From JACVRW01 sp963820315 (lineage in GTDB: Bacteria > Actinomycetota > Thermoleophilia > Solirubrobacterales > Thermoleophilaceae): a stretch of 64,000 nt of DNA. The stretch lies in the NCBI GenBank assembly GCA_963820315.1, contig CAWFZK010000034.1:111224-175223 (forward strand), in the 5' to 3' direction. The translations under genes were made by a program, and so were the position numbers. Numbering within the stretch: the first letter of the stretch is position 1; the number at the start of each line of letters is the position of its first letter. Shown in pieces: positions 1 through 9,401 of the stretch. The notes under the pieces were generated by a model. The model was not told where the DNA came from. It saw only the letters and a list, made by a program, of their open reading frames with translations, and searched no databases.

Positions 1-954
1 GGTGTTCTGGTGGATCGTCCCGACGAGCTTCTCGAGCTCCTTGTGCGCGGTGAGAATCAGCGCGGCGGCGGGGACCTCGTAGAGATCGCGCACCTTGAGG
101 CCGACGATCCGGTCCTCGATATGGTCGACGATGCCGATCCCGTGCCGGCAACCGATCTCGCCCGCCCGCTCGAGCAGCTCGACGAGGGCGAGCCGCTCCC
201 CGTTCAGCGACACGGGCACGCCGCGCTCGAAACCGACAACCACGTCCTCGGGCTCGTCGGGCGCCTCCTCCGGGCGCGTGACGAGCTGGAACACGTCGTC
301 GCGCGGCGGCTCTTCCAGGTCCTCGATTGGCCCGCCCTCCGAGGAGCGGCCCCAGAGGTTGTCGTCGATCGAGTAGGGCGGCGTCTCGGTGCCGCCCTTG
401 ACCGGGATGCCGTTCTCGCGCGCGTACGCGATCTCCTCCTCGCGGCCCATCTGCCAGCCGCGCACCGGCGCGATGATCTTCATCTCCGGGTCGAGCGCGA
501 TCACGGTCGACTCGATCCGGACCTGGTCGTTGCCCTTGCCGGTGCAGCCGTGGGCGATCGTGTCGCAGCCGCTCTTGCGCGCGTACTCGACCGCCAGCTT
601 CGCGATCAGCGGGCGGCCGAGCGCCGTGAACAGCGGGTAGCCGCCGCCGTATAGGCCGTTCGCCTTGATCGCGGGCAGCACGTAGTCGCGCGCGAACTCC
701 TCGCGCGCGTCGACCACGTGGCATTCGAGCGCGCCGAGGTGCAGGGCCTTGCCCTTCACGACCTCGTAGTCCTCCCCCGGCTGTCCCAGGTTGACGGTGA
801 GCGCGACGACCTCGGCCTCGTACGCGTCCTGGATCCACTTGAGCATCACGCTCGTGTCGAGCCCGCCCGAGTAGAGCAGCAGCACGCGGCCGACCTCGCC
901 GGGCTCGGCCTCGTAGGAGGCGGTCTTCGACAGTGTGCGGCGCTCGACGCTCAT
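1..954 (-). CDS. argG: argininosuccinate synthase (partial, C-terminus outside window)
   Basis: Joins citrulline and aspartate with ATP to give argininosuccinate, the penultimate step of arginine synthesis in the cytoplasm. The ATP-pyrophosphatase P-loop SGGLDTS sits near residue 30, followed by the family motifs GCTGKGND and YSIDDNLWGRS. About 318 residues are visible and the reading frame runs off the left edge, so the last quarter or so is missing. The ATG at 954 gives an N-terminal extension of about 20 residues before the P-loop strand. It lies 40 bp downstream of the argD stop and is the last visible gene of the arg run. argF and argR, which lie between argD and argG in mycobacteria and streptomycetes, are absent here. 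Confidence 0.95.
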   Translation of the reverse strand, partial: MSVERRTLSKTASYEAEPGEVGRVLLLYSGGLDTSVMLKWIQDAYEAEVVALTVNLGQPGEDYEVVKGKALHLGALECHVVDAREEFARDYVLPAIKANGLYGGGYPLFTALGRPLIAKLAVEYARKSGCDTIAHGCTGKGNDQVRIESTVIALDPEMKIIAPVRGWQMGREEEIAYARENGIPVKGGTETPPYSIDDNLWGRSSEGGPIEDLEEPPRDDVFQLVTRPEEAPDEPEDVVVGFERGVPVSLNGERLALVELLERAGEIGCRHGIGIVDHIEDRIVGLKVRDLYEVPAAALILTAHKELEKLVGTIHQNT

Positions 955-994
955 TGCGGGAGCACCCGGCTCGGCCGGGTGCGAACCGATAGTT

Positions 995-2157
995 TCATGG
1001 GGCGGCGGAAGCTAGCAGCGCCCCGATGCGGCTCAGCGCCTCGTCGATCTCCTCCTCGCTGACCGTCAGCGGCGGCAGCAGGCGGATCGTGACCGGCCCG
1101 GTGGCGTTGACGACCAGCGCGCTGCTCGAGCAGCAGCCGGCGCGCCACCTCGGGCGCCCGCGGCACGTGCATGCCGACCATCAGGCCGAGCCCGCGCGGC
1201 TCGAGGCGGAGCTCGCGCAAGCCGGCGGCGAGCCGCTCGCCGCGCTCGCGGACGGTGGCGAGGAACGCCTCGTCATCGATCGTGTCGAGCACGGCCATTC
1301 GCGGCCGCGGAGATCACCGGGCCGCCCGCGAAGGTCGAGCCGTGGTCGCCGGGATCGAAGATCCCCGCGCAGTCCGCGTCGGCAACGCAGGCGCCGATCG
1401 GGAGGCCGCCGCCGAGGCCCTTGGCCACCGTCATGACGTTCGGCTTCACGCCGTACTGCTCGTGGGCCCAGAGCGTCCCGGTGCGCCCCATCCCGCACTG
1501 GATCTCGTCGAAGATCAGGAGCGCGCCGTGGGTGTCGCAGGCATCACGGGCGGCGTGCAGGACCGCGGGGTCGATCGGGTGGATGCCGGACTCGCCCTGG
1601 ATCGGCTCGATCAGGACGGCGGCGGTGTTCCGGTCGACGGCGGCCGCGAGCGTCTTCGCGTCACCGCGCGGAACGACCTTGAAGCCGGGCACGAGCGGCG
1701 CGAACGGCGCCTGTTTGGGCTCCTGCGGGGTCGCCGACAGCGATCCCATCGTGCGCCCGTGGAAGCCGCCCTCGAGCACGACGAAGTCCCCGCCGGTGCG
1801 GCGCTTGCGCGCGAGCTTCAGCGCGCATTCGATCGCCTCGGTGCCGGAGTTCGTGAAGAAGACCCGTCCGCCGAGCGACGCGTCGGACAGGTGCTTCGCG
1901 AGCCGCATGGACGGCTCCGTGTAGAAGAGGTTCCCCACGTGCATCAGGCGGCCGGCCTGCTCGCGCACCGCCTCGACGACCGCCGGGTGGCAGTGGCCGA
2001 GCTGGGCGACGCTGATCCCGGTGAGGAAGTCGAGATACTCGTTGTCCTCGTCGTCCCACAGGCGCGTGCCCTCGCCGCGCACGAACTCGACGGGGTTGCG
2101 CGCGTACGTCGCCATCACGGCCTGGCGCTCCAGCGATTGCAGCTCGGTCAGGGCCAC
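995..2157 (-). pseudogene. argD: acetylornithine aminotransferase, two frame breaks
   Basis: PLP enzyme that converts N-acetylglutamate semialdehyde to N-acetylornithine. The fold-type I class III motifs are clear: TNSGTEAIECALKLARK, a PLP-phosphate-binding GGFHGRTMGSL and the Schiff-base lysine in VAKGLGGGLPIG. The GTG at 2157 overlaps the argB stop and restores the usual N-terminal segment before VMATYARNPV; the internal ATG at 2115 would remove it. The frame is lost near 1301 (after the ISAAA segment, resuming at AVLDTIDDEAF) and again near 1125 (resuming at LVVNATGPVTIRLLPP). The three segments use three different frames, and each break is mended by removing one base. All family parts are present, so this is either a recent lesion or sequence error. 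Confidence 0.85.
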
Positions 2158-2987
2158 AGCTTCGTGCCGATCCCCTCGTCGGTGAACAGCTCGAGCAGCA
2201 GCGAGTGCGGCTGGCGGCCATCCACGATGTAGGCGTTGCCGACGCCCGCCTCGAGTGCGTGCAGGCACGCCTCGAGCTTGGGGCGCATGCCCCCGCTCAC
2301 CCCGGGCAGGCGTTCGCGGAGCTCGGCGGCCGTCGCCTCCGAGATGCGGCTGGCCGGATCCGCGGGGTCCTCGCGCCAGCCGTTCACGTCTGTCAGGAAA
2401 ACGACCTTGAAGGCGCCGAGCGCCTCCGCAACCGAAGCCGCGGCGGCGTCGGCGTTGACGTTGTAGGAGTGGCCCTCGGTGTCGGCGCCGACCGAGGCGA
2501 TCACCGGGATGTAGTCCATGGCGATGTGGTTGAGGACGTCCACGTCGATGCGCTCGATGTCGCCGACGAAGCCCACGTCGGTCTCCCCCGCGAGCCGCTT
2601 CTTGACCGTGAACAGCAGGCCGTCGTCGCCGCACAGGCCCACCGCCGGCTGACCGTGGCGCCCGAGGCGCAGCACGATGTCCTTGTTCTGCTTGCCGACG
2701 AGCACCATCTTCGCGATCTCGACCGTGTCGGCGTCGGACACGCGCAGCCCGTCCACGAACTTGACCTCCATGCCGAGCCGCTCCATGTAGCGCGTGATGT
2801 CGGGGCCGCCGCCGTGCACCACGATCGGGTTGAGGCCCACGTACTTGAGCAGCACGACGTCGCGCGCGAACTCCTCCTTCAGCTCCGGGTCGGTCATCGC
2901 GGCGCCGCCGTACTTGATGACGACGGTCTTGCCGTGGTACTCCCGGATGTAGGGGAGCGCCTCGAGGAGGGTGGCGACATCCCTCAT
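2148..2987 (-). CDS. argB: acetylglutamate kinase
   Basis: Phosphorylates N-acetylglutamate with ATP, the second arginine step and usually the arginine-feedback point. The amino-acid kinase signature KYGGAAM lies near residue 25, the glycine-rich VHGGGPDI near residue 60, and the substrate-binding NVNADAAAA near residue 180. At 279 residues it has the normal family length. The ATG at 2987 overlaps the argJ stop by four bases, and its own stop overlaps the argD GTG start, so the arg genes are probably translationally coupled. No frame break. Confidence 0.96.
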   Translation of the reverse strand: MRDVATLLEALPYIREYHGKTVVIKYGGAAMTDPELKEEFARDVVLLKYVGLNPIVVHGGGPDITRYMERLGMEVKFVDGLRVSDADTVEIAKMVLVGKQNKDIVLRLGRHGQPAVGLCGDDGLLFTVKKRLAGETDVGFVGDIERIDVDVLNHIAMDYIPVIASVGADTEGHSYNVNADAAAASVAEALGAFKVVFLTDVNGWREDPADPASRISEATAAELRERLPGVSGGMRPKLEACLHALEAGVGNAYIVDGRQPHSLLLELFTDEGIGTKLWP

Positions 2988-4210
2988 GTCGTGTACTCCG
3001 AGTTGAGGCGCACGTAGTCGGCCGAGAGGTCCGAGAAGAAGACCTCCGTCGAGCCGCCCTCGCCGGGAAGCGTGAGCTCGTACTCGATCTCCTCACTCTG
3101 GACGAGCTCGCGCAGGGCGGCGGCGTCGAACTCGATCGCGTCGCCCGCCGAGACCACCATCCGCCCCTCGATTGCCAGGTCGGCGATGAAGGGCTCCCCC
3201 GCCGGCCAGGCCTGACCGGCGGCCTGCAGGATGCGCCCGAAGTTGGGGTCGCCCCCGTGGAGGGCCGTCTTCACGAGCGGCGAGTTCGCGACAGAGCGCG
3301 CCACCGGCTCGACCGCATCGGAGCGGCCGTTGACGACGATCCGGCCCACGCGGCGCGCGCCCTCGCCGTCCGCGACGATCATCAGCGCGAGCTGCCGGAG
3401 CAGCGCGTCGAGCGCCTCGCCGAAGCGGAGCTCGTCGTCCGACTCGGGCTCGATCGTGACGCCCGAGCTCCCGTTTGCGAGGGCGAACACGGTGTCGCTC
3501 GTCGAGAGCTGCCCGTCGACCGAGATGCGGTCGAAGGAGCGCTTGACGCAGACGCCGGTGAGCAGGTCGAGCGTCTCCTGGCGCAAGCGCGCGTCCGTCT
3601 GGACGAAGCAGAACATCGTCGCGTAGCGCGGCTCGATCATGCCGGCTCCCTTGGCCTGGGCCGCGAGCTTGACGGCTCCGTTTGTCAGGTGCACGTCGAG
3701 GCAGGCGCGCTTGGGGCCGCTGTCGCTCGTGAGCAGCGCCTGCGAGAAGCTCTCCGCCTCGAGGCCGAGCTCGTCGCAGGCGCCGTTGACGCCGGCCACG
3801 ACCGTGTCGCGCGGCAGCTCCTGGCCGATCACGCCGGTCGAGGCCACCCCGACCTGGGCGGGCTCGACGCCGAGCCGGCGCGCTGCGGCCTCCTGCATCG
3901 CCGCTGCCGTGTCGATCCCGCGCTGGCCGTCGCCGACGTTCGAGCAGCCGGAGTTCGCGACGACGGCGCGCAGGCGCCCGAGCTCGGCCTGCTTCGACAC
4001 GAGCACGGGCGCGCCGAGCCGGGCGTTCGTCGTAAAGCGTGCGGCCGAGACCGTCTCGGGGGCGTCGGAGACGAGCACGCCCACGTCGAGCCCGCTCGGC
4101 TTGATGCCGGCCGCGACTCCGGCGGCCCGGAAGCCGGCTGGCAGCTCCGTGTCCCTGGCCTCGCCGGCGTTCACGGGCAGGTCCACCCAGCGCGAGGAGA
4201 AGAAGCTCAC
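2984..4210 (-). CDS. argJ: bifunctional ornithine acetyltransferase / N-acetylglutamate synthase
   Basis: Recycles the acetyl group from acetylornithine to glutamate; bifunctional members also use acetyl-CoA. At 408 residues it is normal length. The self-cleavage site is seen as KGAGMIEPRYATMF near residue 190, where the alpha and beta chains would separate between Ala and the nucleophilic Thr. The oxyanion motif STGVIG is also present. The GTG at 4210 overlaps the argC stop as GTGA. Having argJ next to argC and argB with no separate argA or argE implies the cyclic acetyl pathway. Confidence 0.96.
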   Translation of the reverse strand: MSFFSSRWVDLPVNAGEARDTELPAGFRAAGVAAGIKPSGLDVGVLVSDAPETVSAARFTTNARLGAPVLVSKQAELGRLRAVVANSGCSNVGDGQRGIDTAAAMQEAAARRLGVEPAQVGVASTGVIGQELPRDTVVAGVNGACDELGLEAESFSQALLTSDSGPKRACLDVHLTNGAVKLAAQAKGAGMIEPRYATMFCFVQTDARLRQETLDLLTGVCVKRSFDRISVDGQLSTSDTVFALANGSSGVTIEPESDDELRFGEALDALLRQLALMIVADGEGARRVGRIVVNGRSDAVEPVARSVANSPLVKTALHGGDPNFGRILQAAGQAWPAGEPFIADLAIEGRMVVSAGDAIEFDAAALRELVQSEEIEYELTLPGEGGSTEVFFSDLSADYVRLNSEYTT

Positions 4211-5178
4211 TCGAGCCCCTCCGTCTCGGGCAGGCCGAGCATCAGATTCAGGTCCTGCACGCCCTGCCCCGCGGCGCCCTTCCAGAGGTTGTCGATCGCG
4301 CAGAGGGCGATCACGCGCTCGCCGACGACCGTCACGTGGACCTGGGCGCGGTTCGTGTTGCGCACGTTCTGCGTGCGCGGCGAGCCCGCCATCAGGTCGA
4401 TGAACGGCTCACCGGCGTAGCGCTCCTCGTAGAGCGCGCGCAGCTCGTCGCGCGTGAGCGGCTCCTCGAGCGTCGCGTAGCAGGAGGCGAAGATCCCCTG
4501 GTCGACCGGCATCAGGTGAGTCAGGAACGAGAAGCGCGCACCGGGCAGCTCCTGCTCCATCTCGGCGCTGTGCCGGTGGCCGTCGATCTTGTAGGCGTTG
4601 ACGTTGTCGACGGCGGAGACGTAGTGCGTCTCCTCCGTCGCCTCGCGGCCGGCCCCTGAGACCCCCGCCTTGATGTCCACCACCGCGTCCGCGATACGCC
4701 CCCGCAGCGGCAGCAGCGCGAGCAGCGCGGCGGTCGAGTTGCAGCCCGGCCCGGCCACGAGGTCGGCGCCGCGGATCTCGTCGCGGTGCGCCTCGGGCAG
4801 GCCGTAGACCGACTCGGCGAGCAGCTCGGGCGCCTCGTGCGGCTGGTACCAGCGCTCGTAGGCGTCCTGCTCGAGGCGGAAGTCCGCGGACAGATCGACG
4901 ACCTTGAGCCCGCGCTCGCGCAGCTGGGCGACGGCCTGGGCGGCGGCCTTGTGCGGATAGGCGACGACGGCGGCGTCGGCGCGCTCGGCGATCGCGTCCG
5001 GGTCGGGCGCCTCCATCGTGAGCGGCACCCGGTGGGCCGGATAGAGCTCGTCGTGGCGGCGACCCGCGTCGGAGCGCGCGGTGAGCATCGTTAGCTCGAT
5101 CGACGGGTGCCGGTGCAGGATCGCCGCCGCGACCGCGCCGCCGTAGCCCGCCGCGCCGAGCACCGCCGCGCTAGGCAC
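4207..5178 (-). CDS. argC: N-acetyl-gamma-glutamyl-phosphate reductase
   Basis: NADPH-dependent reduction of acetylglutamyl phosphate to the semialdehyde, third arginine step. The N-terminal Rossmann motif GAAGYGG lies near residue 8, and the active-site cysteine is in GPGCNSTAALLAL near residue 140. C-terminal DNLWKGAAGQ is the family signature. The GTG at 5178 was chosen because it directly precedes the first Rossmann strand; a longer upstream reading frame would only duplicate pheT sequence. It overlaps the pheT stop by eight bases, so it is presumably co-transcribed with pheST. 323 residues. Confidence 0.95.
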   Translation of the reverse strand: MPSAAVLGAAGYGGAVAAAILHRHPSIELTMLTARSDAGRRHDELYPAHRVPLTMEAPDPDAIAERADAAVVAYPHKAAAQAVAQLRERGLKVVDLSADFRLEQDAYERWYQPHEAPELLAESVYGLPEAHRDEIRGADLVAGPGCNSTAALLALLPLRGRIADAVVDIKAGVSGAGREATEETHYVSAVDNVNAYKIDGHRHSAEMEQELPGARFSFLTHLMPVDQGIFASCYATLEEPLTRDELRALYEERYAGEPFIDLMAGSPRTQNVRNTNRAQVHVTVVGERVIALCAIDNLWKGAAGQGVQDLNLMLGLPETEGLE

Positions 5179-7636
5179 GGAGCCGCCCTCCGACGGACTC
5201 GAGCTCGCGCTCGATCGCCGTCCGGCGCTCCGCCACCTCCTCGTCGGTGAGCGTGCGGTCGGCCGCGCGGAACTCGAGCCGGAGCGCCAGTGACTTGTTG
5301 CCCTCCCCCACCTGCTCGCCCCGGTAGAGGTCGAACACGGAGAGCGCACCGAGCAGCTCGCCGCCACCCGCGCGCACGACCTCCTCGACGCGGCTGGCCG
5401 GCACGTCGTCGGGCACGATCACCGCGATGTCCTGCAGGACCGCCGGGAAGCTCGTGACGTCGCCGTAGACCTCGACCCGGCCTGCGCTCAGCTCGACGAT
5501 GGCGTCGAGGTCGAGCTCGAACGCCGCAGCCGGGCCCTCGAGATCCCACTCGCGCAGGACGAGCGGATGCAGCTCCCCGACCCAGCCGAGCTCTCGGCCG
5601 TCGCCGGTCCTCACCGCCGCGGAGCGGCCCGGGTGCAGGAACGGCCGGGCCTCAGGGTCCGCGCTCCAGTCGATCCCGGCCACGCCGAGCAGTGCCTCGA
5701 GCAGCGCGCGGAGCGCGTAGAAGTCGGCGGGCCGCGCGGGGGTGCGCCACCCGCCCGGCGCCGCCTCGGTCACCAGCACGGACAGGTGGAGCGGCTCGGC
5801 GGCGGGCAGCGAGCCGCCCGGGGAGCCCTCCGGGGGCGGCTCGAGCGGGCCGGTCGGCCGGTACACGTGCGCGGCCTCGAACAGCGCAACCCCAGCGCGG
5901 CCGTGGGCGGCGTTGTGGCGCGCGGCGTCGAGCAGCCCGGGAAGCAGCAGCGGACGCATCACGCTGTGGTCCTCGCTGAGCGGGTTGTCGATCCGCAGCA
6001 CGGGCTCGTCGCCGAGGCGCAGCCGCCGCAGGGCGCTTGGAGAGGTGAAGGCGTAGGCGATCGCCTCGTTGAGGCCGCGGTCGCGCAGCACGTCCTCGAG
6101 CCGCCGCCGCAGGCGCTGGCCCTCCGTGAGCCGCCCGACGGCGCCCTCGCGCGCCGGCAGCGTCGTCGGCAGCTTGTCGAGGCCGTGGATGCGGGCGACC
6201 TCCTCGATCAGGTCCGCCTCGCGCTGCACGTCCGCGTCACGCCAGGGCGGCACGCGCCAGCGCCGTGCGTGAGCCTCCGGCCGGCCGGAGGCGAACGTCT
6301 CCGATTCATCGGCGTGCTCGAAGCCGAGCCGCTCGAGGATCTCGGTCACGCGCTCCGACGGGATGCGCTCGCCAAGCAGCCGCTCCATGCGCTCCTCGCG
6401 CAACCCGACCACGCGCGGCTGCGCCGGGTTCGGGTAGACGTCGATCGTGCCGGGCACGAAACGCGCGCCGCACAGCTCGACCATCAGCCGGGCGGCGAGC
6501 CGCTGCGCCGCGATCGCCTGCTCGGGGTGAAGCTGCTTCTCGAAGCGCGCCGACGCCTCGCTGCGAAGGCCGAGCGCCTTCGAGGTCCGCATTACGTTCG
6601 GGCCGACCCAGGTGGCCGCCTCCATCAGAACGCGCGTCGTGGAGTCGCTCACCTCGGAGATCAGGCCACCCATGATCGCCGCGATGCCGCTCGGCCCCTC
6701 GGCGTCGCATACGAGCGCCATCTCCGGGGTGAAGCTGCGCTCGACGCCGTCGAGCGTCGTCATCGTCTCGCCCTCCCGCGCGCGCCGCACGATGATCCGG
6801 CGTCCGCGGACCTCGTCGAGATCGAACGCGTGCAGCGGCTGACCGGTCGCGAGCATCACGTAGTTCGTGACGTCGACGACGTTCGAGATCGGCCGCTGGC
6901 CCGCCGCCAGCAGCCGCTGCTTGAGCCACAGCGGCGACGGGCCGATCTTGACGTCCTCGAAAACACGCGCCGTGAAGCGCAGGCAGATCTCCGGGTCTAT
7001 CTCGATCGCCGCGTGGTCGTCCGCGGAGTCGTCGCCGGCGGGCTCGGCGTCGCGCGCGGTCGGAGCTTCGGCGAGCGCAGCGCCCGTCACCGCGTGCAGG
7101 TCGCGCGCAACGCCGTAGACGGACAGCAGGTCGGGCCGGTTCGGGGTGACCTCGAGCTCGAGCACCTCGTCGGCGATCGGGAGGTGCTCGGCGAGCGGGG
7201 CGCCCACCGGCAGCTCGCCGGGGAGCACCATGATGCCGTCGTGGTCCTCGCCGATGCCGACCTCGTCCTCGGCGAGGATCATCCCGCTCGAGGAGACGCC
7301 GCGCAGCTTCGCCTCGCCGAGCGTGCTGCCGTCGGGCATCACGGCGCCCGGCAGCGCGACGGCGACCGTCTGCCCGGCGGCGACGTTGGGCGCGCCGCAC
7401 ACGATCGTCTGCGGCTCGCCACGCCCGACGTCGACGACGCATACGGTCAGCCGGTCGGCGTTCGGGTGCCGCTCGGCCTCGAGCACGCGGCCCGTCAGGA
7501 ACGCAGAGGTGTCGCCCACGCCCGTGCGGTGCAGGCGCTCGAGCTTGTCGCCCGCCATCGTGAGCAGGTCGGCGATCTCCTCCGCCGGCATGCCCGGGTC
7601 GCAGTACGAGCGCAGCCAGCCGACGGGGACCCTCAT
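5171..7636 (-). CDS. pheT: phenylalanyl-tRNA synthetase beta subunit
   Basis: Beta chain of the (alpha-beta)2 PheRS that charges tRNA-Phe. An N-terminal EMAP-type tRNA-binding domain covers residues about 40-150, with ADRLTVCVVDVG and IVCGAPNV. It is followed by B3/B4 editing, B5 and core domains, and a C-terminal FDX-ACB anticodon-binding domain with the terminal RTLTDEEV. 821 residues is the usual size. The ATG at 7636 overlaps the pheS stop by four bases. Intact throughout. Confidence 0.96.
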   Translation of the reverse strand: MRVPVGWLRSYCDPGMPAEEIADLLTMAGDKLERLHRTGVGDTSAFLTGRVLEAERHPNADRLTVCVVDVGRGEPQTIVCGAPNVAAGQTVAVALPGAVMPDGSTLGEAKLRGVSSSGMILAEDEVGIGEDHDGIMVLPGELPVGAPLAEHLPIADEVLELEVTPNRPDLLSVYGVARDLHAVTGAALAEAPTARDAEPAGDDSADDHAAIEIDPEICLRFTARVFEDVKIGPSPLWLKQRLLAAGQRPISNVVDVTNYVMLATGQPLHAFDLDEVRGRRIIVRRAREGETMTTLDGVERSFTPEMALVCDAEGPSGIAAIMGGLISEVSDSTTRVLMEAATWVGPNVMRTSKALGLRSEASARFEKQLHPEQAIAAQRLAARLMVELCGARFVPGTIDVYPNPAQPRVVGLREERMERLLGERIPSERVTEILERLGFEHADESETFASGRPEAHARRWRVPPWRDADVQREADLIEEVARIHGLDKLPTTLPAREGAVGRLTEGQRLRRRLEDVLRDRGLNEAIAYAFTSPSALRRLRLGDEPVLRIDNPLSEDHSVMRPLLLPGLLDAARHNAAHGRAGVALFEAAHVYRPTGPLEPPPEGSPGGSLPAAEPLHLSVLVTEAAPGGWRTPARPADFYALRALLEALLGVAGIDWSADPEARPFLHPGRSAAVRTGDGRELGWVGELHPLVLREWDLEGPAAAFELDLDAIVELSAGRVEVYGDVTSFPAVLQDIAVIVPDDVPASRVEEVVRAGGGELLGALSVFDLYRGEQVGEGNKSLALRLEFRAADRTLTDEEVAERRTAIERELESVGGRLRA

Positions 7637-8691
7637 ACGCCGGCCCCGAACTGCTCGAGCAGCCGCAGGTCGTTCTCGTAGAGCATGCGCAGGTCCGGAA
7701 CCCGGTGCACGATGCTGGCGATGCGCTCGATGCCCATGCCGAACGCGAAGCCCTGCACGCGCTCGTTGTCGTAGCCGCTGCCCTTGACGTAGTCGAGCAC
7801 GTTCGGGTCGACCATCCCGGAGCCGAGGATCTCGATCCAGGCCTCGCCCTTGCAGGTGCCGCAGCGCTGCGAGCCCTCCCAGCCGGTCCCGCCGCAGCGG
7901 AAGCACGAGACGTCGACCTCGACGCTCGGCTCGGTAAAGGGGAAGTAGCCGGGCCGCAGCCGCACGCGCGTCTCCTCGCCGAACATCTGGCGGGCGAACT
8001 GGAGCAGCACCCCCTGGAGGTCGGCGAGCGTGATGTCCTCGTCGATCGCGAGCCCCTCGAGCTGCCAGAACATCGGCACGTGCGTGGCGTCGGGGGTGTC
8101 GGGCCGGTAGACGCGGCCCGGAACGACGATGTAGATCGGTGGCGCCTGGTCCTCCATCGCGCGTACCTGCATCGGCGAGGTGTGCGTGCGCAGCAGCACG
8201 CTCTCGGCGAGGTAGAAGGTGTCCTGCGGCAGCCGCGCCGGATGCTCGGGCGGGTGGTTGAGCGCCGTGAAGTTGTAGTAGTCGTACTCGATCTCGGGGC
8301 CCTCGAGGACCGAGAAGCCGAGCCCGACGAAGATGTCCTCCATGCGCCTGCGGATCTGCGTGACGAGGTGCAGGTGGCCGGACGGGAGCGGCGGGTCGCC
8401 CGGGAGCGTCACGTCGATGCGGTCCTCCGCGAGGCGCCGGTCGAGCTCGGCCGCCTCGAGCTCCTGTGTGCGCTCGCCGAGCTGGCGCTCGAGCGCCTGC
8501 CGGACCTCGTTTGCCTGCTTGCCGACCGGCCCGCGCTCCTCCGGCGGCAGCTCGCCGATCGAACGCAGCGTCGCGGTCAGCTCCGACTTGCGGCCGAGCA
8601 GCCGGACGCGCAGCTCCTCCAGCTCGGCCGCGGTCGCGGCCGCGGCGATGGCCGCCTCGCCGTCGGCGCGGAGCTGGACCAGGTCAGGCAT
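7633..8691 (-). CDS. pheS: phenylalanyl-tRNA synthetase alpha subunit
   Basis: Catalytic alpha chain of PheRS. The N-terminal coiled-coil (residues 1-100) is followed by the class II core: motif 2 with RVYRPDTPDATH, the FWQLEG segment, and motif 3 in GFAFGMGIERI. Four cysteines in the CFRCGG and CGTCKG stretch near residue 270 form the zinc-binding-like insert seen in many bacterial PheS. The ATG at 8691 overlaps the trmH-like gene by eight bases. 352 residues, normal length. Confidence 0.96.
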   Translation of the reverse strand: MPDLVQLRADGEAAIAAAATAAELEELRVRLLGRKSELTATLRSIGELPPEERGPVGKQANEVRQALERQLGERTQELEAAELDRRLAEDRIDVTLPGDPPLPSGHLHLVTQIRRRMEDIFVGLGFSVLEGPEIEYDYYNFTALNHPPEHPARLPQDTFYLAESVLLRTHTSPMQVRAMEDQAPPIYIVVPGRVYRPDTPDATHVPMFWQLEGLAIDEDITLADLQGVLLQFARQMFGEETRVRLRPGYFPFTEPSVEVDVSCFRCGGTGWEGSQRCGTCKGEAWIEILGSGMVDPNVLDYVKGSGYDNERVQGFAFGMGIERIASIVHRVPDLRMLYENDLRLLEQFGAGV

Positions 8692-9343
8692 GGGCGGCCA
8701 TCCTATGCACGACGTCGTGGAGGGCGATCGTCGCCGCCATCGCGACGTTGAGCGAGTCGGCGTGCACCGGGATGCGCGCCGCCTCGACGCCGTCCGGGAG
8801 GTCGCCCCGCTCGGATCCGAGGACGAGCACGAGCGGTGCCGCCACCTCGACGTCGGCGAGGTCGCGCTCCGCCTGCGGGTCGAGCGCGAGCGGCCGCGCG
8901 CGAACCTCCGCGAGCCGGGCGCGGGCGGGCGGCTTCGCGAAGAGCGACCCCATCGAAGCCCGCACCGCCTTCGGGGAGTAGGGGTCCGCGCAGCCTGGTC
9001 CGAGCACGACCGTGGCGTCCGCGAGCGCGTGCGCCGAGCGGATGATCGTGCCGACGTTCCCCGGGTCCTCAACGCCGTGCAGGTACACGAGCAGGTCGCC
9101 GTCCGGTTCGGCCCAGCGCTGCCGGTAGACGCCGATCACGCGGGTCCCGGAACCGAGCGTGCTCACCGCATCGAGCAGCTCGGGCTCCACGTCCACCCCG
9201 GCCCGGAGCACGAACTCGGCGTCCCGCCCCGCCGCGACCAGGTCCTCGCCCTCGGCGGCGAATAGCCCGAGCTTCGTCCGCCAGCGCTTTTGCTGGAGCT
9301 TCCTGATCGTCTTGAGCTTGTCGTTGTCGGGTGACGTGATCAT
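8684..9343 (-). CDS. SpoU/TrmH-family RNA 2'-O-methyltransferase
   Basis: Predicted SAM-dependent ribose methyltransferase of rRNA (TsnR/RlmB-like). The N-terminal substrate-binding segment begins ITSPDNDKLKTIRKL. The knotted SPOUT domain shows motif 1 EDPGNVGTIIRSA (catalytic Arg), motif 2 LGSERGDLP and motif 3 IPVHADSLNVAMAATI. The exact target base cannot be told from sequence. The gene between rplT and pheS is conserved in actinobacteria. The ATG at 9343 is only six or seven bases after the T-run of a terminator hairpin, and no Shine-Dalgarno is visible, so expression probably depends on readthrough. Confidence 0.88.
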   Translation of the reverse strand: MITSPDNDKLKTIRKLQQKRWRTKLGLFAAEGEDLVAAGRDAEFVLRAGVDVEPELLDAVSTLGSGTRVIGVYRQRWAEPDGDLLVYLHGVEDPGNVGTIIRSAHALADATVVLGPGCADPYSPKAVRASMGSLFAKPPARARLAEVRARPLALDPQAERDLADVEVAAPLVLVLGSERGDLPDGVEAARIPVHADSLNVAMAATIALHDVVHRMAAHA

Positions 9344-9348
9344 GGAAC

Positions 9349-9374
9349 GAAAAAGGGCGCCTCACAGGGCGCCC
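9349..9374 (-). terminator. rho-independent terminator after rplT
   Basis: On the minus strand GGGCGCC and GGCGCCC form a perfect 7-bp stem around a 6-base loop, followed directly by TTTTT. It ends the infC-rpmI-rplT message 28 bp after the rplT stop and abuts the start of the trmH-like gene. Confidence 0.8.
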
Positions 9375-9401
9375 GGGAGAGAGTCGGTTCCGTGGTTCGC
9401 G

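Noticed and set aside
1273..3096. A 607-codon frame covering argB in another frame plus argD
   Set aside because: Its first half is arginine-rich and has no similarity, while the argB frame is a perfect kinase; only the part after 2157 is coding (argD).
5567..7681. A 704-codon plus-strand frame opposite pheT
   Set aside because: It is the GC-rich antisense shadow of pheT; its composition is dominated by Arg, Ala, Leu and Glu and no domain is visible.
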